Source: Colwellia polaris
GTDB lineage: Bacteria; Pseudomonadota; Gammaproteobacteria; Enterobacterales; Alteromonadaceae
Length of the DNA stretch: 64,000 nucleotides
Assembly (NCBI RefSeq): GCF_002104515.1
Contig: NZ_NBOE01000001.1
Location: 248,001-312,000 of the forward strand
Direction: 5' to 3'
Positions 48,087 to 58,065 of the stretch are shown here, piece after piece; within the stretch, counting starts at the first letter, position 1, and each line of letters starts with the position of its first letter. A program made the position numbers and the translations under genes. The notes under the pieces were generated by a model, which had not been told where the DNA came from, did no database searches, and saw only the letters and a list, made by a program, of their open reading frames with translations.

Positions 48087-49454
48087 ATGCATCTTCATAT
48101 CTTAGGTATTTGCGGCACTTTTATGGGCGGTATTGCCGCTATTGCCAAACAAATGGGCTTTCGTGTTTCAGGTTGTGACGCTAACGTTTATCCGCCAATG
48201 AGCACTCAGCTCGAACAATTGGGTATTGAATTAAAATCAGGCTACTTAGTCGAACACTTAGCAGATGAGCCTGATTTGGTTATTGTTGGTAATGCCATGG
48301 CACGTGGCAACTCAATGGTAGAATATATGCTCGATAGAAAAATTGCTTACACTTCAGGCCCGCAATGGCTATTAGATAACGTATTGAAAGATCGCTGGGT
48401 ATTGGCAGTTTCAGGCACGCATGGCAAAACCACAACCAGTTCTATGTTAACCTGGATATTGCAATATGCAGGCATGGAACCGGGCTTTTTAATTGGCGGC
48501 ATGCCACAAAATTTTGATTTCTCTGCTCGATTAGGCAATGCCCCATTTTTTGTTATTGAAGCCGATGAATACGATACGGCATTTTTTGATAAGCGTTCTA
48601 AGTTTGTCCATTACCGTCCGAATACGTTAGTGATTAATAACATGGAGTTTGACCATGCTGATATTTTTAATGATATCAGCGATATTCAACGTCAATTCCA
48701 TCATTTAATTCGCATGGTGCCGAGTAACGGGCTGATATTATCCCCCAAAAATGAGCTAGCCATTACTGAAACTTTAGCCATGGGATGTTGGACGCCGACT
48801 GAGTATAGTGTTGACCAAGAACATAAAACAGCTGGCTGGCATGCTGAAAAATGTATTGCCGATGGCAGTGAGTTTATCGTCAGCTTTGAAGGTGTAAAGC
48901 AAGGGCAAGTAAAATGGGGGTTAATTGGCGACTTTAATATCGACAATGGCTTAATGGCCATTGCAGCAGCGCGCCATGCTGGTGTACCAAGCGCTGTTGC
49001 TATTGAAGCATTAGCAAGTTTTGTGAATACAAAACGTAGGTTAGAGCTAAAAGGTGAAGTGAATCAGGTCAGGGTTTTTGACGATTTTGCTCATCACCCA
49101 ACCGCCATTGCAAAAACTTTAGCAGGTATGCGAGCCAATGTTGGTAATAAGCGGGTAATAGCGATATTGGAGCCAAGATCAAATACCATGAAATCAGGTG
49201 TACATAAAGACACCTTAGCTAACTCACTTGCTGATGCCGATATCGTTTTTGTTTATCAAGGAGAGCAAGTAAAGTGGTCGGTTGATGCATTAATTGCTGA
49301 CTGTAAACAACCTTGTATTGTCGGTGATAATGTTGACCAAATGGTTGTTGATATTATCAAACAAACTAAAACAGGCGATACATTACTTGTAATGAGTAAT
49401 GGTGGCTTTGGCGGTATTCATGACAAGTTATTATCAGCACTTGCTAAACTATAA
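48087..49454 (+). CDS. mpl: UDP-N-acetylmuramate:L-Ala-gamma-D-Glu-meso-DAP ligase
   Basis: The 455-aa Mur ligase has the N-terminal Rossmann fold (LHILGICGTFMGGIAAIAKQ), ATP loop AVSGTHGKTTTSSML (about 108-120) and C-terminal FDDFAHHPTAIAKTLAG. Mpl joins recycled murein tripeptide to UDP-MurNAc, bypassing the stepwise MurCDE route. The opening GICGTFMGGIA distinguishes it from MurC. It is divergent from the MOSC gene and is followed by ubiX. Confidence 0.96.
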   Translation: MHLHILGICGTFMGGIAAIAKQMGFRVSGCDANVYPPMSTQLEQLGIELKSGYLVEHLADEPDLVIVGNAMARGNSMVEYMLDRKIAYTSGPQWLLDNVLKDRWVLAVSGTHGKTTTSSMLTWILQYAGMEPGFLIGGMPQNFDFSARLGNAPFFVIEADEYDTAFFDKRSKFVHYRPNTLVINNMEFDHADIFNDISDIQRQFHHLIRMVPSNGLILSPKNELAITETLAMGCWTPTEYSVDQEHKTAGWHAEKCIADGSEFIVSFEGVKQGQVKWGLIGDFNIDNGLMAIAAARHAGVPSAVAIEALASFVNTKRRLELKGEVNQVRVFDDFAHHPTAIAKTLAGMRANVGNKRVIAILEPRSNTMKSGVHKDTLANSLADADIVFVYQGEQVKWSVDALIADCKQPCIVGDNVDQMVVDIIKQTKTGDTLLVMSNGGFGGIHDKLLSALAKL

Positions 49455-49550
49455 TAGCTAAAGTAATTGGTATTGATAATTAAACTAATTATTCATTTAC
49501 CGAGTATAAAGACCATTAGCATTAATTAACGTTATCTTTAAGGTGTAGGT

Positions 49551-50213
49551 TTGCAAAATACAGCCACAACAATTAATAACAATACTGAGTTTAATCAGAA
49601 AATAACCTTAGCCATTACTGGTGCCTCAGGCTCAGCTTATGCATTAAGGTTATTAGAATGTTTAGTCGCGGCAAATTATCAGGTGTATCTTTTGTGCTCA
49701 AGTGCTGCGCGAGTAGTTTTTGATACAGAAGTCGGCGTGAAAATACCCGGTTCGCCCGATGCCGCTAGCCAATTTTTTATTGACAGACTTAAAGCAAAAC
49801 CCGAGCAAATTATTGTTTTTGGCAAAGAACAGTGGTTTTCTCCAGTTGCTTCTGGCTCAGCAGCGCCAAAAACTATGGTCGTTTGCCCGTGTTCTACTGG
49901 TACGCTTGCGGCAATTAGCCAAGGGATGAGTGATAACCTGATTGAACGCGCGGCCGATGTAGTGATTAAAGAGCGCGGACAATTAATTTTAGTGCCGCGC
50001 GAAACACCTTTTTCAACCATACATTTACAAAATATGCTGACGTTATCGCAAATGGGCGTAACCATTATGCCGGCAGCGCCAGGTTTTTATCATCAACCTG
50101 AAACGATAAACGATCTGATTGATTTTATGGTCGGTAGAATGCTTGACCATTTAAATATCGAGCAAGCTATTATGCCGCGTTGGGGCTATCAAGCTGGTAC
50201 AGTAAGCACGTAA
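49551..50213 (+). CDS. ubiX: Flavin prenyltransferase UbiX
   Basis: The 220-aa protein has [19 protein letters not shown]-type Rossmann start ([17 protein letters not shown]), [26 protein letters not shown] and [19 protein letters not shown]. UbiX attaches dimethylallyl to FMN to make the prenyl-FMN cofactor of UbiD, needed in ubiquinone synthesis. The start is TTG at 49551 with AAGG upstream. It lies 96 nt after mpl, same strand. Confidence 0.95.
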   Translation: MQNTATTINNNTEFNQKITLAITGASGSAYALRLLECLVAANYQVYLLCSSAARVVFDTEVGVKIPGSPDAASQFFIDRLKAKPEQIIVFGKEQWFSPVASGSAAPKTMVVCPCSTGTLAAISQGMSDNLIERAADVVIKERGQLILVPRETPFSTIHLQNMLTLSQMGVTIMPAAPGFYHQPETINDLIDFMVGRMLDHLNIEQAIMPRWGYQAGTVST

Positions 50214-50324
50214 AACGAGAAAAACTGGCTTTTCAGTCGTCGCTTGTTATCGATATTGTACAATTGAATAATATCGACATACCTAACAGCCTAAAGTTAA
50301 GTAAAGGTAAAAGTAAATTATTAG

Positions 50325-50618
50325 CTAGTCGGCGTTTACACTGACTTTGCTTTTTGCTTTAAGAATTTTAATATCAACGCCGTCAAGCAACAGCATTACG
50401 TCTGCAAGTAACCTTTTAAGTTCAGTAACTTCACTGGGAATACTTTTTTTGAGCTTTTGCACGTAAGCAACAGCTTCACGATTGTGAATAACTTCCAATA
50501 ACGCTCTCAATGTCTCGGTATCATCGGGGTTAATTGCAGGTAATTTCTTCTCACTAGCTGCATTGTACAGAGCATAAGTTGCAACTAAACTTGCTTGTGC
50601 TTCTTCCAGTCTTTTCAT
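50325..50618 (-). CDS. Small helical protein, unknown
   Basis: The 97-aa product begins MKRLEEAQASLVATYALYNA and is predicted helical with Leu-rich heptads (EVTELKRLLADVMLLLDG). No signal or membrane segment; no family recognised. Codon use resembles that of the neighbours. It is alone on the minus strand between ubiX and the amidohydrolase gene, both on the plus strand. I hold it as a real gene from length and composition. Confidence 0.55.
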   Translation of the reverse strand: MKRLEEAQASLVATYALYNAASEKKLPAINPDDTETLRALLEVIHNREAVAYVQKLKKSIPSEVTELKRLLADVMLLLDGVDIKILKAKSKVSVNAD

Positions 50619-50899
50619 TAAAAATCATTCCTTGTTTTTATTGTTATGTTACGTAGCAGTTCTATTTTAAAGCGCGAGTTAGTGTTTTATTAGAGCCTTT
50701 ATCTACCATACTGAAAAATAAAAATATTGTCTATTTTTTCTGCATAACTGATAAGTTGTCTGAGTAATCTATCTAGTGCTTTGTAACAGGTATTGAACGG
50801 TAAATAATGACTATTTATCGCATTAGACTTAAGTTTTTTGTAATGATGTGTTGTAGTAAGGTTATAACAATAATTGATATAGCTGATCAGGTTAAATGT

Positions 50900-53800
50900 A
50901 TGTCTAGATTTACTACTCGTATAACGTCACTCGCTCTTAGCATTGCTCTAATAACAGGTGCAAGCCATCAAGCTTTTGCTGAAAATAATACTCAAGCAAC
51001 AGCCGATAAAACCAAAATCGAAAAATGGTCGGTAAATAATCCACAAGGTGAATTTACCACCGCCAACATTGATGTTCGCCAAGGTACATGGATGAATGTT
51101 GATATAAGCCCTGATGGCAAAACCATTGCATTCGATTTACTTGGCGATATTTACACTTTACCTATTGAAGGTGGTGAAGCTACTGCGTTAATGACTGATA
51201 TTGCATGGCAAATGCAACCACGCTTTAGCCCAGATGGTAAACATATTGCTTTTACTTCTGACGAAGATGGCGGTGATAACTTATGGATCATGAATGCAGA
51301 CGGTAGTGCTGGCAAAGCGGTTAGCTCTGAAACTTTTCGTTTACTAAATAGTCCTGCATGGTCGCCTGATGGAAATTACCTTGTTGGTCGTAAACATTAT
51401 ACGGGGTCTCGCTCGCTTGGTGCTGGTGAAGTTTGGATGTACCACAAAACCGGTGGTAATGGCGTTATGTTGACTAAACGCCCAAATGAGCAAAAAGATT
51501 TAGGTGAACCTGCATTTTCACATGACGGTAAGTACGTCTATTTTTCACAAGATGCAACACCAGGAAAAACTTTCCACTACAGTAAAGATTCAGAGAAAGG
51601 CATTTATAAGATTAAGCGTTTAGATCTTGAATCTGGCGAAATTAAAGTTGTTGTTTCTGGTAAAGGTGGAGCTATTCGCCCGGTACCTTCACCAGATGGT
51701 AAATACTTAGCTTACATTAGCCGAGATGACTTCCAATCTAACTTGTACTTATATGACTTAACGAGTGGTAAAGAAAGTTTAATTTTTGAAAACTTAGATC
51801 GAGATATGCAAGAAACATGGGCAATTCATGGTGTGTATCCCAACATGGCTTGGTTGCCAAATAGCTCAGGAATGGTGTTTTGGTCTGGTGGAGAAATTAA
51901 CAAACTTGATCTAAAAAGCAAGAAAACTACCGTTATTCCTTTTCACGTTAAAACCGAGAAAAAAATACAAACAGCGTTACGCTTTCAACAAGATATTGAT
52001 CAAGACAACTTTGATGTAAAAATGTTGCGTGATGTTGAGATATCACCCGATGGCAGCAAGGTGGTTTATGAATCAATGGGACATATTTATGTTCGCAGTA
52101 TTGATGATGGTAAAGCCAAAGGTAAAGCAAAACGCTTAACCAAACAAAAATCGCACTTTGAGTTGAACCCTAGCTTCTCTCGTGATGGTAGAACGGTTGT
52201 TTACAGTACGTGGGATGATAATAAACTTGGCGATATTCGTATGGTTTCTTCACGTGGTGGTAAAGGGCGTGTGTTAACTCAGGAACCAGGAAAGTACGTA
52301 GAACCGAGCTTTTCCCCTGATGGTAAAACCGTGGTATTTCGCAAAGTAGCCGGTGGTTATATTACTGATCCTACATGGGGTTTAAACCCTGGCATTTACA
52401 CTGTGGCTGTGAAAAAGGGCACACCTAAGTTAATTACAGAATCAGGTGCATTACCGCACTTTGGTGCTAAAAATGATCGTATTTATGTTTTACAAAACGG
52501 TGAAACACCACAACTAGTAAAAGTAAGTCTACAAGCTTCAGCCGGCGCTGAGAAAGAGCAAGCAGTTTACCAAGGTAAATTTGCGACTGAATATAAAGTA
52601 TCTCCTGATGGTAAATATTTGGCTTTTGCTGAACGCTTTAAAGTGTTTGTAACACCGTTTGTTGAGCGTGGCCAAGTGATCGATATTGGTCCAAAAGCGA
52701 AAAACTTACCGGTAGAGCAATTATCATTACGCGCAGGTGAAAGCATAAATTGGAATGGCGCATCTAATGAAATTTATTGGAGCTTAGGGCCAGATTTATA
52801 TCAAGCCAGTGTTGCTGGTTTGTTTGATATCACTAATGAATCTGAGGTTGCTGACGCTGATAACACAGCTGACCCCGTTAAAACTTATTTAGGTTTTAAA
52901 GAAAAAGCAGATAAACCTTCAGGCCGTGTTGCTTTCGTTGGTGGTAAAGTGATCACCATGGAAGCCGAACAAGTTATCGACAATGGCGTTGTGGTGGTAG
53001 AAGGCAATAAAATTATTGCTGTGGGTAAAAATGGTGAAGTAGATATTCCGTCGAATGCCAAAGTGATTGATATTGCGGGTAAGTCGATTATGCCAGGCTT
53101 AATTGATGCGCATGCACATGGTCCACAAGGTAGTGACGAAATTATTCCACAACAAAACTGGAAAAACTATGCAGGTTTAGCTTTAGGTGTAACAACGGTT
53201 CATGATCCGTCGAACGATACAACCGAGTTTTTTGCCGCCAGTGAAATGCAAAAAGCAGGCGATATTGTTGGGCCGCGATTATTTTCGACAGGTAGTATTT
53301 TATACGGTGCAACCGTAGCAGGTTATACTTCACATGTTGATAGTTTAGACGATGCAAAATTTCATATTGAACGTTTGAAAAAGGCCGGTGTGTTTAGTGT
53401 TAAAAGCTATAACCAACCACGTCGTAACCAACGTCAACAAATGATACAAGCAGCTCGTGAGGCTGAAATATTAGTGGTACCAGAAGGCGGTTCTTTACTT
53501 CAACATAACTTGTCTATGATTATCGATGGTCATACAACGTTAGAACACTCTATTTCTACAGCAAAAATTTACGATGATATTAAGCAGTTATGGTCGCAAT
53601 CTGAAATGGCTTATACGCCAACTATGGGCGTAGCCTACGGTGGTATTTCAGGTGAACATTTTTGGTATGACACCACAGATGTTTGGAAGCATCCACGTTT
53701 GAGCAAATATGTACCAAGTGAGTTTTTAGACCCACGTTCAATGCGACGTACAAAAGCGCCACACCATCATTACAACCACCTAAACGTGGCAAAAGTCGCC

Positions 53801-54157
53801 AAAGAATTACAAGATTTAGGTGTTGTGGTTAATGCGGGCGGTCATGGCCAACGTGAAGGTTTAGCTATGCATTGGGAAATGTGGATGATGGCGCAAGGTG
53901 GCATGTCGCCATTAGAAGCTATACACACAGCAACCATGTCTTCTGCACATACCTTAGGTTTAGATAGCCAGTTAGGTTCACTTAAGGTAGGTAAACTTGC
54001 TGATATTTTGGTTGTAGATGGTGATGTAAGTACTGATATTCGTTTATCTGATCGCATTGTTTACACTATGATCAATGGCCGTTTATATAATGCAGAAACG
54101 ATGAATGAAGTGGGCAACTACGATAATAAGCGTGCCAAGTTTTACTTTGAAAAATAA
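50900..54157 (+). CDS. Secreted TolB-like propeller fused to amidohydrolase
   Basis: The 1085-aa precursor has a signal peptide ending AFA (about residue 28), a region of WD40-like PD40 repeats of TolB type (about 50-620; many SPDGK motifs such as ISPDGKTIAFDLLGD), and an amidohydrolase domain (about 675-1070) with metal motif LIDAHAHG (His738, His740), EHSISTAK with His and GLDSQLGSLKVGKLADI near the end. The pair is found in periplasmic hydrolases of Alteromonadales and Xanthomonadales; substrates are unknown, perhaps peptides. The start at 50900 gives a clean signal with AGG upstream; an in-frame ATG at 50807 would add 31 residues. Confidence 0.88.
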   Translation: MSRFTTRITSLALSIALITGASHQAFAENNTQATADKTKIEKWSVNNPQGEFTTANIDVRQGTWMNVDISPDGKTIAFDLLGDIYTLPIEGGEATALMTDIAWQMQPRFSPDGKHIAFTSDEDGGDNLWIMNADGSAGKAVSSETFRLLNSPAWSPDGNYLVGRKHYTGSRSLGAGEVWMYHKTGGNGVMLTKRPNEQKDLGEPAFSHDGKYVYFSQDATPGKTFHYSKDSEKGIYKIKRLDLESGEIKVVVSGKGGAIRPVPSPDGKYLAYISRDDFQSNLYLYDLTSGKESLIFENLDRDMQETWAIHGVYPNMAWLPNSSGMVFWSGGEINKLDLKSKKTTVIPFHVKTEKKIQTALRFQQDIDQDNFDVKMLRDVEISPDGSKVVYESMGHIYVRSIDDGKAKGKAKRLTKQKSHFELNPSFSRDGRTVVYSTWDDNKLGDIRMVSSRGGKGRVLTQEPGKYVEPSFSPDGKTVVFRKVAGGYITDPTWGLNPGIYTVAVKKGTPKLITESGALPHFGAKNDRIYVLQNGETPQLVKVSLQASAGAEKEQAVYQGKFATEYKVSPDGKYLAFAERFKVFVTPFVERGQVIDIGPKAKNLPVEQLSLRAGESINWNGASNEIYWSLGPDLYQASVAGLFDITNESEVADADNTADPVKTYLGFKEKADKPSGRVAFVGGKVITMEAEQVIDNGVVVVEGNKIIAVGKNGEVDIPSNAKVIDIAGKSIMPGLIDAHAHGPQGSDEIIPQQNWKNYAGLALGVTTVHDPSNDTTEFFAASEMQKAGDIVGPRLFSTGSILYGATVAGYTSHVDSLDDAKFHIERLKKAGVFSVKSYNQPRRNQRQQMIQAAREAEILVVPEGGSLLQHNLSMIIDGHTTLEHSISTAKIYDDIKQLWSQSEMAYTPTMGVAYGGISGEHFWYDTTDVWKHPRLSKYVPSEFLDPRSMRRTKAPHHHYNHLNVAKVAKELQDLGVVVNAGGHGQREGLAMHWEMWMMAQGGMSPLEAIHTATMSSAHTLGLDSQLGSLKVGKLADILVVDGDVSTDIRLSDRIVYTMINGRLYNAETMNEVGNYDNKRAKFYFEK

Positions 54158-54185
54158 CGTTTACTCTTTCATTTATTGAAACCAA

Positions 54186-54214
54186 GATAAAGCCCAGTCA
54201 TTCTGGGCTTTATC
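54186..54214 (+). terminator. Terminator hairpin after the amidohydrolase gene
   Basis: GATAAAGCCCAG (54186-54197) pairs perfectly with CTGGGCTTTATC (54203-54214) around TCATT. The following T run is weak (TATTCC), so it may act partly by Rho. Confidence 0.65.
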
Positions 54215-54529
54215 TATTCCCAGTTACTTCCTAACCCACTTCATTAGTTGCGAATATTTATGTGGATTACGACTGAAATATTAACTAAATTATTGAGCTC
54301 TTGTATGGCACCATTGGATAACATGTTTATTAAAAGGTGAACGATTAACGCGATAGAAACTAATATCAGCAAGAATGACGACTCTCCAGCTTATGTAAAA
54401 TACATTTTCGAACTGTTTTAGTTGCGCGAAAGTAATACATGCATTTCTAAGCGTGACTAAACATGGCAATATATTTCGCTTAAATTTACAAAAATTGCCA
54501 TGATTAATTAAGTAAACCCCTGCCCATAC

Positions 54530-54557
54530 TTGACATTAAACAACAGCAACTTAAAAT
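54530..54557 (+). promoter_or_regulatory. Sigma70-type promoter for the MHYT hybrid kinase
   Basis: TTGACA (54530-54535) and TAAAAT (54552-54557) are 16 bp apart. A start near 54564 would give an mRNA leader of about 144 nt before the ATG at 54708, preceded by AGGTG. The remainder of the 550-bp gap (54158-54707) has only the terminator and no gene I can see. Confidence 0.6.
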
Positions 54558-54707
54558 CAAATATTGGATACGTCAATATGTAATTTGATATATCTCATCG
54601 AATCAGCAGGCTTATTTCGACTATGTAAATTTTAATAAGTCGCTGCTAAAAACTAATGTTTAGCTATTGCTGCGCTAAATTTTTTATTGTTTAGGTGACG
54701 AAGTATT

Positions 54708-57700
54708 ATGCTAAACCAAATTTTCGAATTGTTTCAGTATTCAGATACTAGCCTTTTGGCGGTTTCATCACATAACCCATGGCTAGTATTACTGTCAGTC
54801 ACCATCGCCATCTTTGCATCTTACATGGGATTTCAGGTTGCTTCTCAAGCCTCAACGGCGACAGCTTTTCGTAAACATGTTTCATTATTAGTAGGCAGCT
54901 TTGCTTTAGGCGGTGGTGTGTGGTCAATGCACTTTATTGGCATGCTAGCACTTGAGTTGTGTACTACAGTTACCTATAAATTTGACTTAACGGTTGTTTC
55001 TGTTTTTCCGGCCATTGTAGCTTCGTGGGTCGCTTTGAATTTAATTACCCGTGAAAATATTAAAAGTTCGCAATTAGTGTTAGGCGGAGTGCTTGTTGGT
55101 GCGGGTATTGGCACGATGCACTATGTCGGCATGGCAGCTATGGATATGTCGGTGCTGCTTAGATATGACATTTTTATGTTTTGCCTTTCAATAGTGGTTG
55201 CGGTGGTGTTAGCCATATTGTCATTATGGATAAGTTTTGGGCTTAAGCAGTTTGGTGAAAGTAATCTAAGTCAAAACATGAAAATGCTAATATCGAGCTG
55301 TGTAATGGGCGCAGCTATTTCAGGTATGCACTATACAGGTATGGCTGCAGCGCGCTTTGTGTTGCCGCCAGGTTTTGAAATTTCCAACCAAACCAACGCC
55401 ATTTCGCTATATCTTGCATTAGGGATAACGGTAATTACCGTTATCATCATAGGTATGGTTCTAGCTGTTAATGTACTTTTTAGTTATAAAAACAAATCTG
55501 TTATTGCTGAGCGCAATGAAAAACGACTTATCGCAATTATGGATACCGCTATTGATGGCGTAATTACTATCGATGCATCAGGAAAAATCATTAGTATAAA
55601 TAAAGCGGTAACAAAAATTTTAGGGTGGCAAGAAAGCGAGTTGCTTGATAGCAGTATTGGTATGATTGCTCCTGAATCTTTCCAGCATAATTTTAATCAC
55701 TATATCGACAACTATATTGAAACTCGCCATGCAAAACTTATAGGCTCTGAGCATGAACTGGAAATCATCGCGAAGAATAAAGAAGAAGTGCCGGTGCTTT
55801 TGTCTATTGGGCATGTTGAATTGAATGCACAGCATTTATTTGTAATTTTTATTTCTGATCTACGGGAGCGTCGAGAGATGGCCGCAGAATTACAGAAAAA
55901 AGATACACTTATTCATGCCCTATTAAAAAATATTCCTGGTATTGTTTATCGTTGTTTTGACCGTTCTGGCTGGCCATGTATTTTTCTAAACGATGAAGTT
56001 GAAAAAATACTGGGTTATCCAAAAGAAGATTTTTTAATGCCTGAGCCAAAGCGTAGTTTAGCTGATTTTATTCATCCTGAAGACCTAGATAGAATTGAGT
56101 CGACAGATTTACGCGGCCCAGATGGCTTTTGTAATGAACATAGGTTTATCGATCGATATGGCACAATAAAGTGGGTACTCGCTTATGGTCGTGCAAGTAA
56201 AATTGACGACAGCGATGAATATTATCTTGATGGCTTTATTATGGATATTAGTGAGCGAAAACAGATGGAATCTGAGCTGGTTTTAGCAAAAGAAGTCGCT
56301 GAAAAAGCGGCTGAAACTAGAGCGGCTTTCCTAGCAAATATGAGTCATGAAATTAGAACTCCCATGAACGCAGTTATTGGCTTTAGCGATATATTATTAG
56401 ATGACGAACTGAGTGCATACCAAAGAAAGCATCTTGGCACTATTAACCAGTCTGCCAAATCATTGTTACACATTCTTAATGATATACTCGACAGCGCAAA
56501 ACTTGATAAAGGTAAAACCCAGCTTGAGTATCGTGACTTTTCACTTGTTGAAGAAGTTGATGCCGTTGTTTCTACTTTGTGGCTACAAGCACAAAGTAAA
56601 GGTTTAGCGTTAACCCTGAATATTCACCCGAATGTACAAGAATACCATAATGGTGCGCCTGATCGCATCCGGCAAGTGCTAACCAACATTATTGGTAATG
56701 CAATCAAATTTACTGAAAAAGGCACAGTGAGTATTGATATTTTTCAGGCGGATAATCACGTGACAACTTTTGTGATTAAAGATACTGGCATTGGCATGAC
56801 AGCACCACAACTTGCTACGATATTTGAAGCATTCTCTCAAGCTGATGAATCGATGAGTCGACGCTTTGGCGGCACAGGCTTAGGCACAACAATTAGTAAG
56901 CAGTTAGTAGAGTTGATGAAAGGCAGTATAAGCGCAAAAAGTGTAGAAGGTGTAGGTTCAGAGTTTACCTTTAGCTTGCCATTGAAACCTGCAACTAAAG
57001 CAGTTGAGAACATAACCTCGCAGAAAACGGCCACCATACCTAAACTGCGTATTCTTATTGTTGATGATATAGAGCAAAATATTGACTTATTAGCTTTAAT
57101 GCTCAAGCGAAATGGGCATGAAGTAATAGAAGCCCGTGACGGTGAACAAGCATTAGTACAGATGCAAGAAAATGAGCTTGATATTGTATTGATGGATATT
57201 CAAATGCCGAAAATGGATGGTCTAACGGCAGCCAAACAGCGCCGACAGTTTGAAGCACTTAATGGTTTAACTAAGTTACCTATTATTGCGTTAACCGCTA
57301 GTGTATTACCGCAAGATAAAGCCTCGGCAGAACAAGCCGGTATGGACGGTTTTGCTAATAAACCCATCGACATGCAACAAATTAATCATGAGATATTAAG
57401 TGCACTTAATTTAGACAATGTCGCTCAAGAAAGTCATCAGAATATAGCGAGCACGGCGTTAGTTATCGATGTTAAAAAAGGTATTGAACTTTGGGGATCC
57501 AGAACGACTCTTTACTCAGAGATATCTCGTTTTCTCAAAGACGCTAAAACAGACGTTGTTCAACTTGAAGATATGCTAGAGCAACAAAATCTCCAACAAA
57601 TCTCTATGATATCTCATAAACTCAAAGGCGGTGCAGGTAATCTTTCGCTTAATCGATTTATGCTGAGCTTAGGCGCTTTAGAACAGTCAAGTAATGATCA

Positions 57701-58046
57701 CAATGTGGAGCTAATTGCTGAAAATATTGCGAAAGTTATTGCTGAACTTCACCAGGCGGTAAATTGCCTTAATAAAAAAGATATTGAGCAAGCAGCGGTG
57801 GCTTTGCAACCACTAGAAAACAGTGAAAATAGTAATGAAGAGCTGATTGAGATTTTGCAGCAACTTACCCCATATGTCAGTAATAATGAATTCAATGACG
57901 CGCTTTTGGATAAGCTTCAAAGCCATGTGTCTTCTAAAACTATTGAAATTAATAATATTATTGATGCATGTGAAAACTTTGAGTTTACTCAAGCACTTGA
58001 GCAAATTGAATCTTTGATTGAAACCCTTAAGCCAAGTTCGTCATAA
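54708..58046 (+). CDS. MHYT-sensor hybrid histidine kinase with PAS, REC and Hpt domains
   Basis: The 1112-aa protein has an MHYT sensor with seven membrane helices (about 1-265; repeated MHFIGM, MHYVGM, MHYTGM motifs that may bind copper), two PAS domains (about 270-390 and 400-515), a kinase core with phospho-acceptor His547 (ANMSHEIRTPMNAVIGF) and HATPase motifs (DTGIGM, GGTGLG), a receiver with Asp830 (LMDIQMPKMDG) and a C-terminal Hpt with His970 (SHKLKGGAGNLS). This gives a full phosphorelay in one chain. It likely passes the phosphate to the following HD-GYP regulator. The MHYT family senses oxygen, CO or NO, by inference in the family. Confidence 0.93.
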   Translation: MLNQIFELFQYSDTSLLAVSSHNPWLVLLSVTIAIFASYMGFQVASQASTATAFRKHVSLLVGSFALGGGVWSMHFIGMLALELCTTVTYKFDLTVVSVFPAIVASWVALNLITRENIKSSQLVLGGVLVGAGIGTMHYVGMAAMDMSVLLRYDIFMFCLSIVVAVVLAILSLWISFGLKQFGESNLSQNMKMLISSCVMGAAISGMHYTGMAAARFVLPPGFEISNQTNAISLYLALGITVITVIIIGMVLAVNVLFSYKNKSVIAERNEKRLIAIMDTAIDGVITIDASGKIISINKAVTKILGWQESELLDSSIGMIAPESFQHNFNHYIDNYIETRHAKLIGSEHELEIIAKNKEEVPVLLSIGHVELNAQHLFVIFISDLRERREMAAELQKKDTLIHALLKNIPGIVYRCFDRSGWPCIFLNDEVEKILGYPKEDFLMPEPKRSLADFIHPEDLDRIESTDLRGPDGFCNEHRFIDRYGTIKWVLAYGRASKIDDSDEYYLDGFIMDISERKQMESELVLAKEVAEKAAETRAAFLANMSHEIRTPMNAVIGFSDILLDDELSAYQRKHLGTINQSAKSLLHILNDILDSAKLDKGKTQLEYRDFSLVEEVDAVVSTLWLQAQSKGLALTLNIHPNVQEYHNGAPDRIRQVLTNIIGNAIKFTEKGTVSIDIFQADNHVTTFVIKDTGIGMTAPQLATIFEAFSQADESMSRRFGGTGLGTTISKQLVELMKGSISAKSVEGVGSEFTFSLPLKPATKAVENITSQKTATIPKLRILIVDDIEQNIDLLALMLKRNGHEVIEARDGEQALVQMQENELDIVLMDIQMPKMDGLTAAKQRRQFEALNGLTKLPIIALTASVLPQDKASAEQAGMDGFANKPIDMQQINHEILSALNLDNVAQESHQNIASTALVIDVKKGIELWGSRTTLYSEISRFLKDAKTDVVQLEDMLEQQNLQQISMISHKLKGGAGNLSLNRFMLSLGALEQSSNDHNVELIAENIAKVIAELHQAVNCLNKKDIEQAAVALQPLENSENSNEELIEILQQLTPYVSNNEFNDALLDKLQSHVSSKTIEINNIIDACENFEFTQALEQIESLIETLKPSSS

Positions 58047-58065
58047 AAATAAAGGAATAAACACA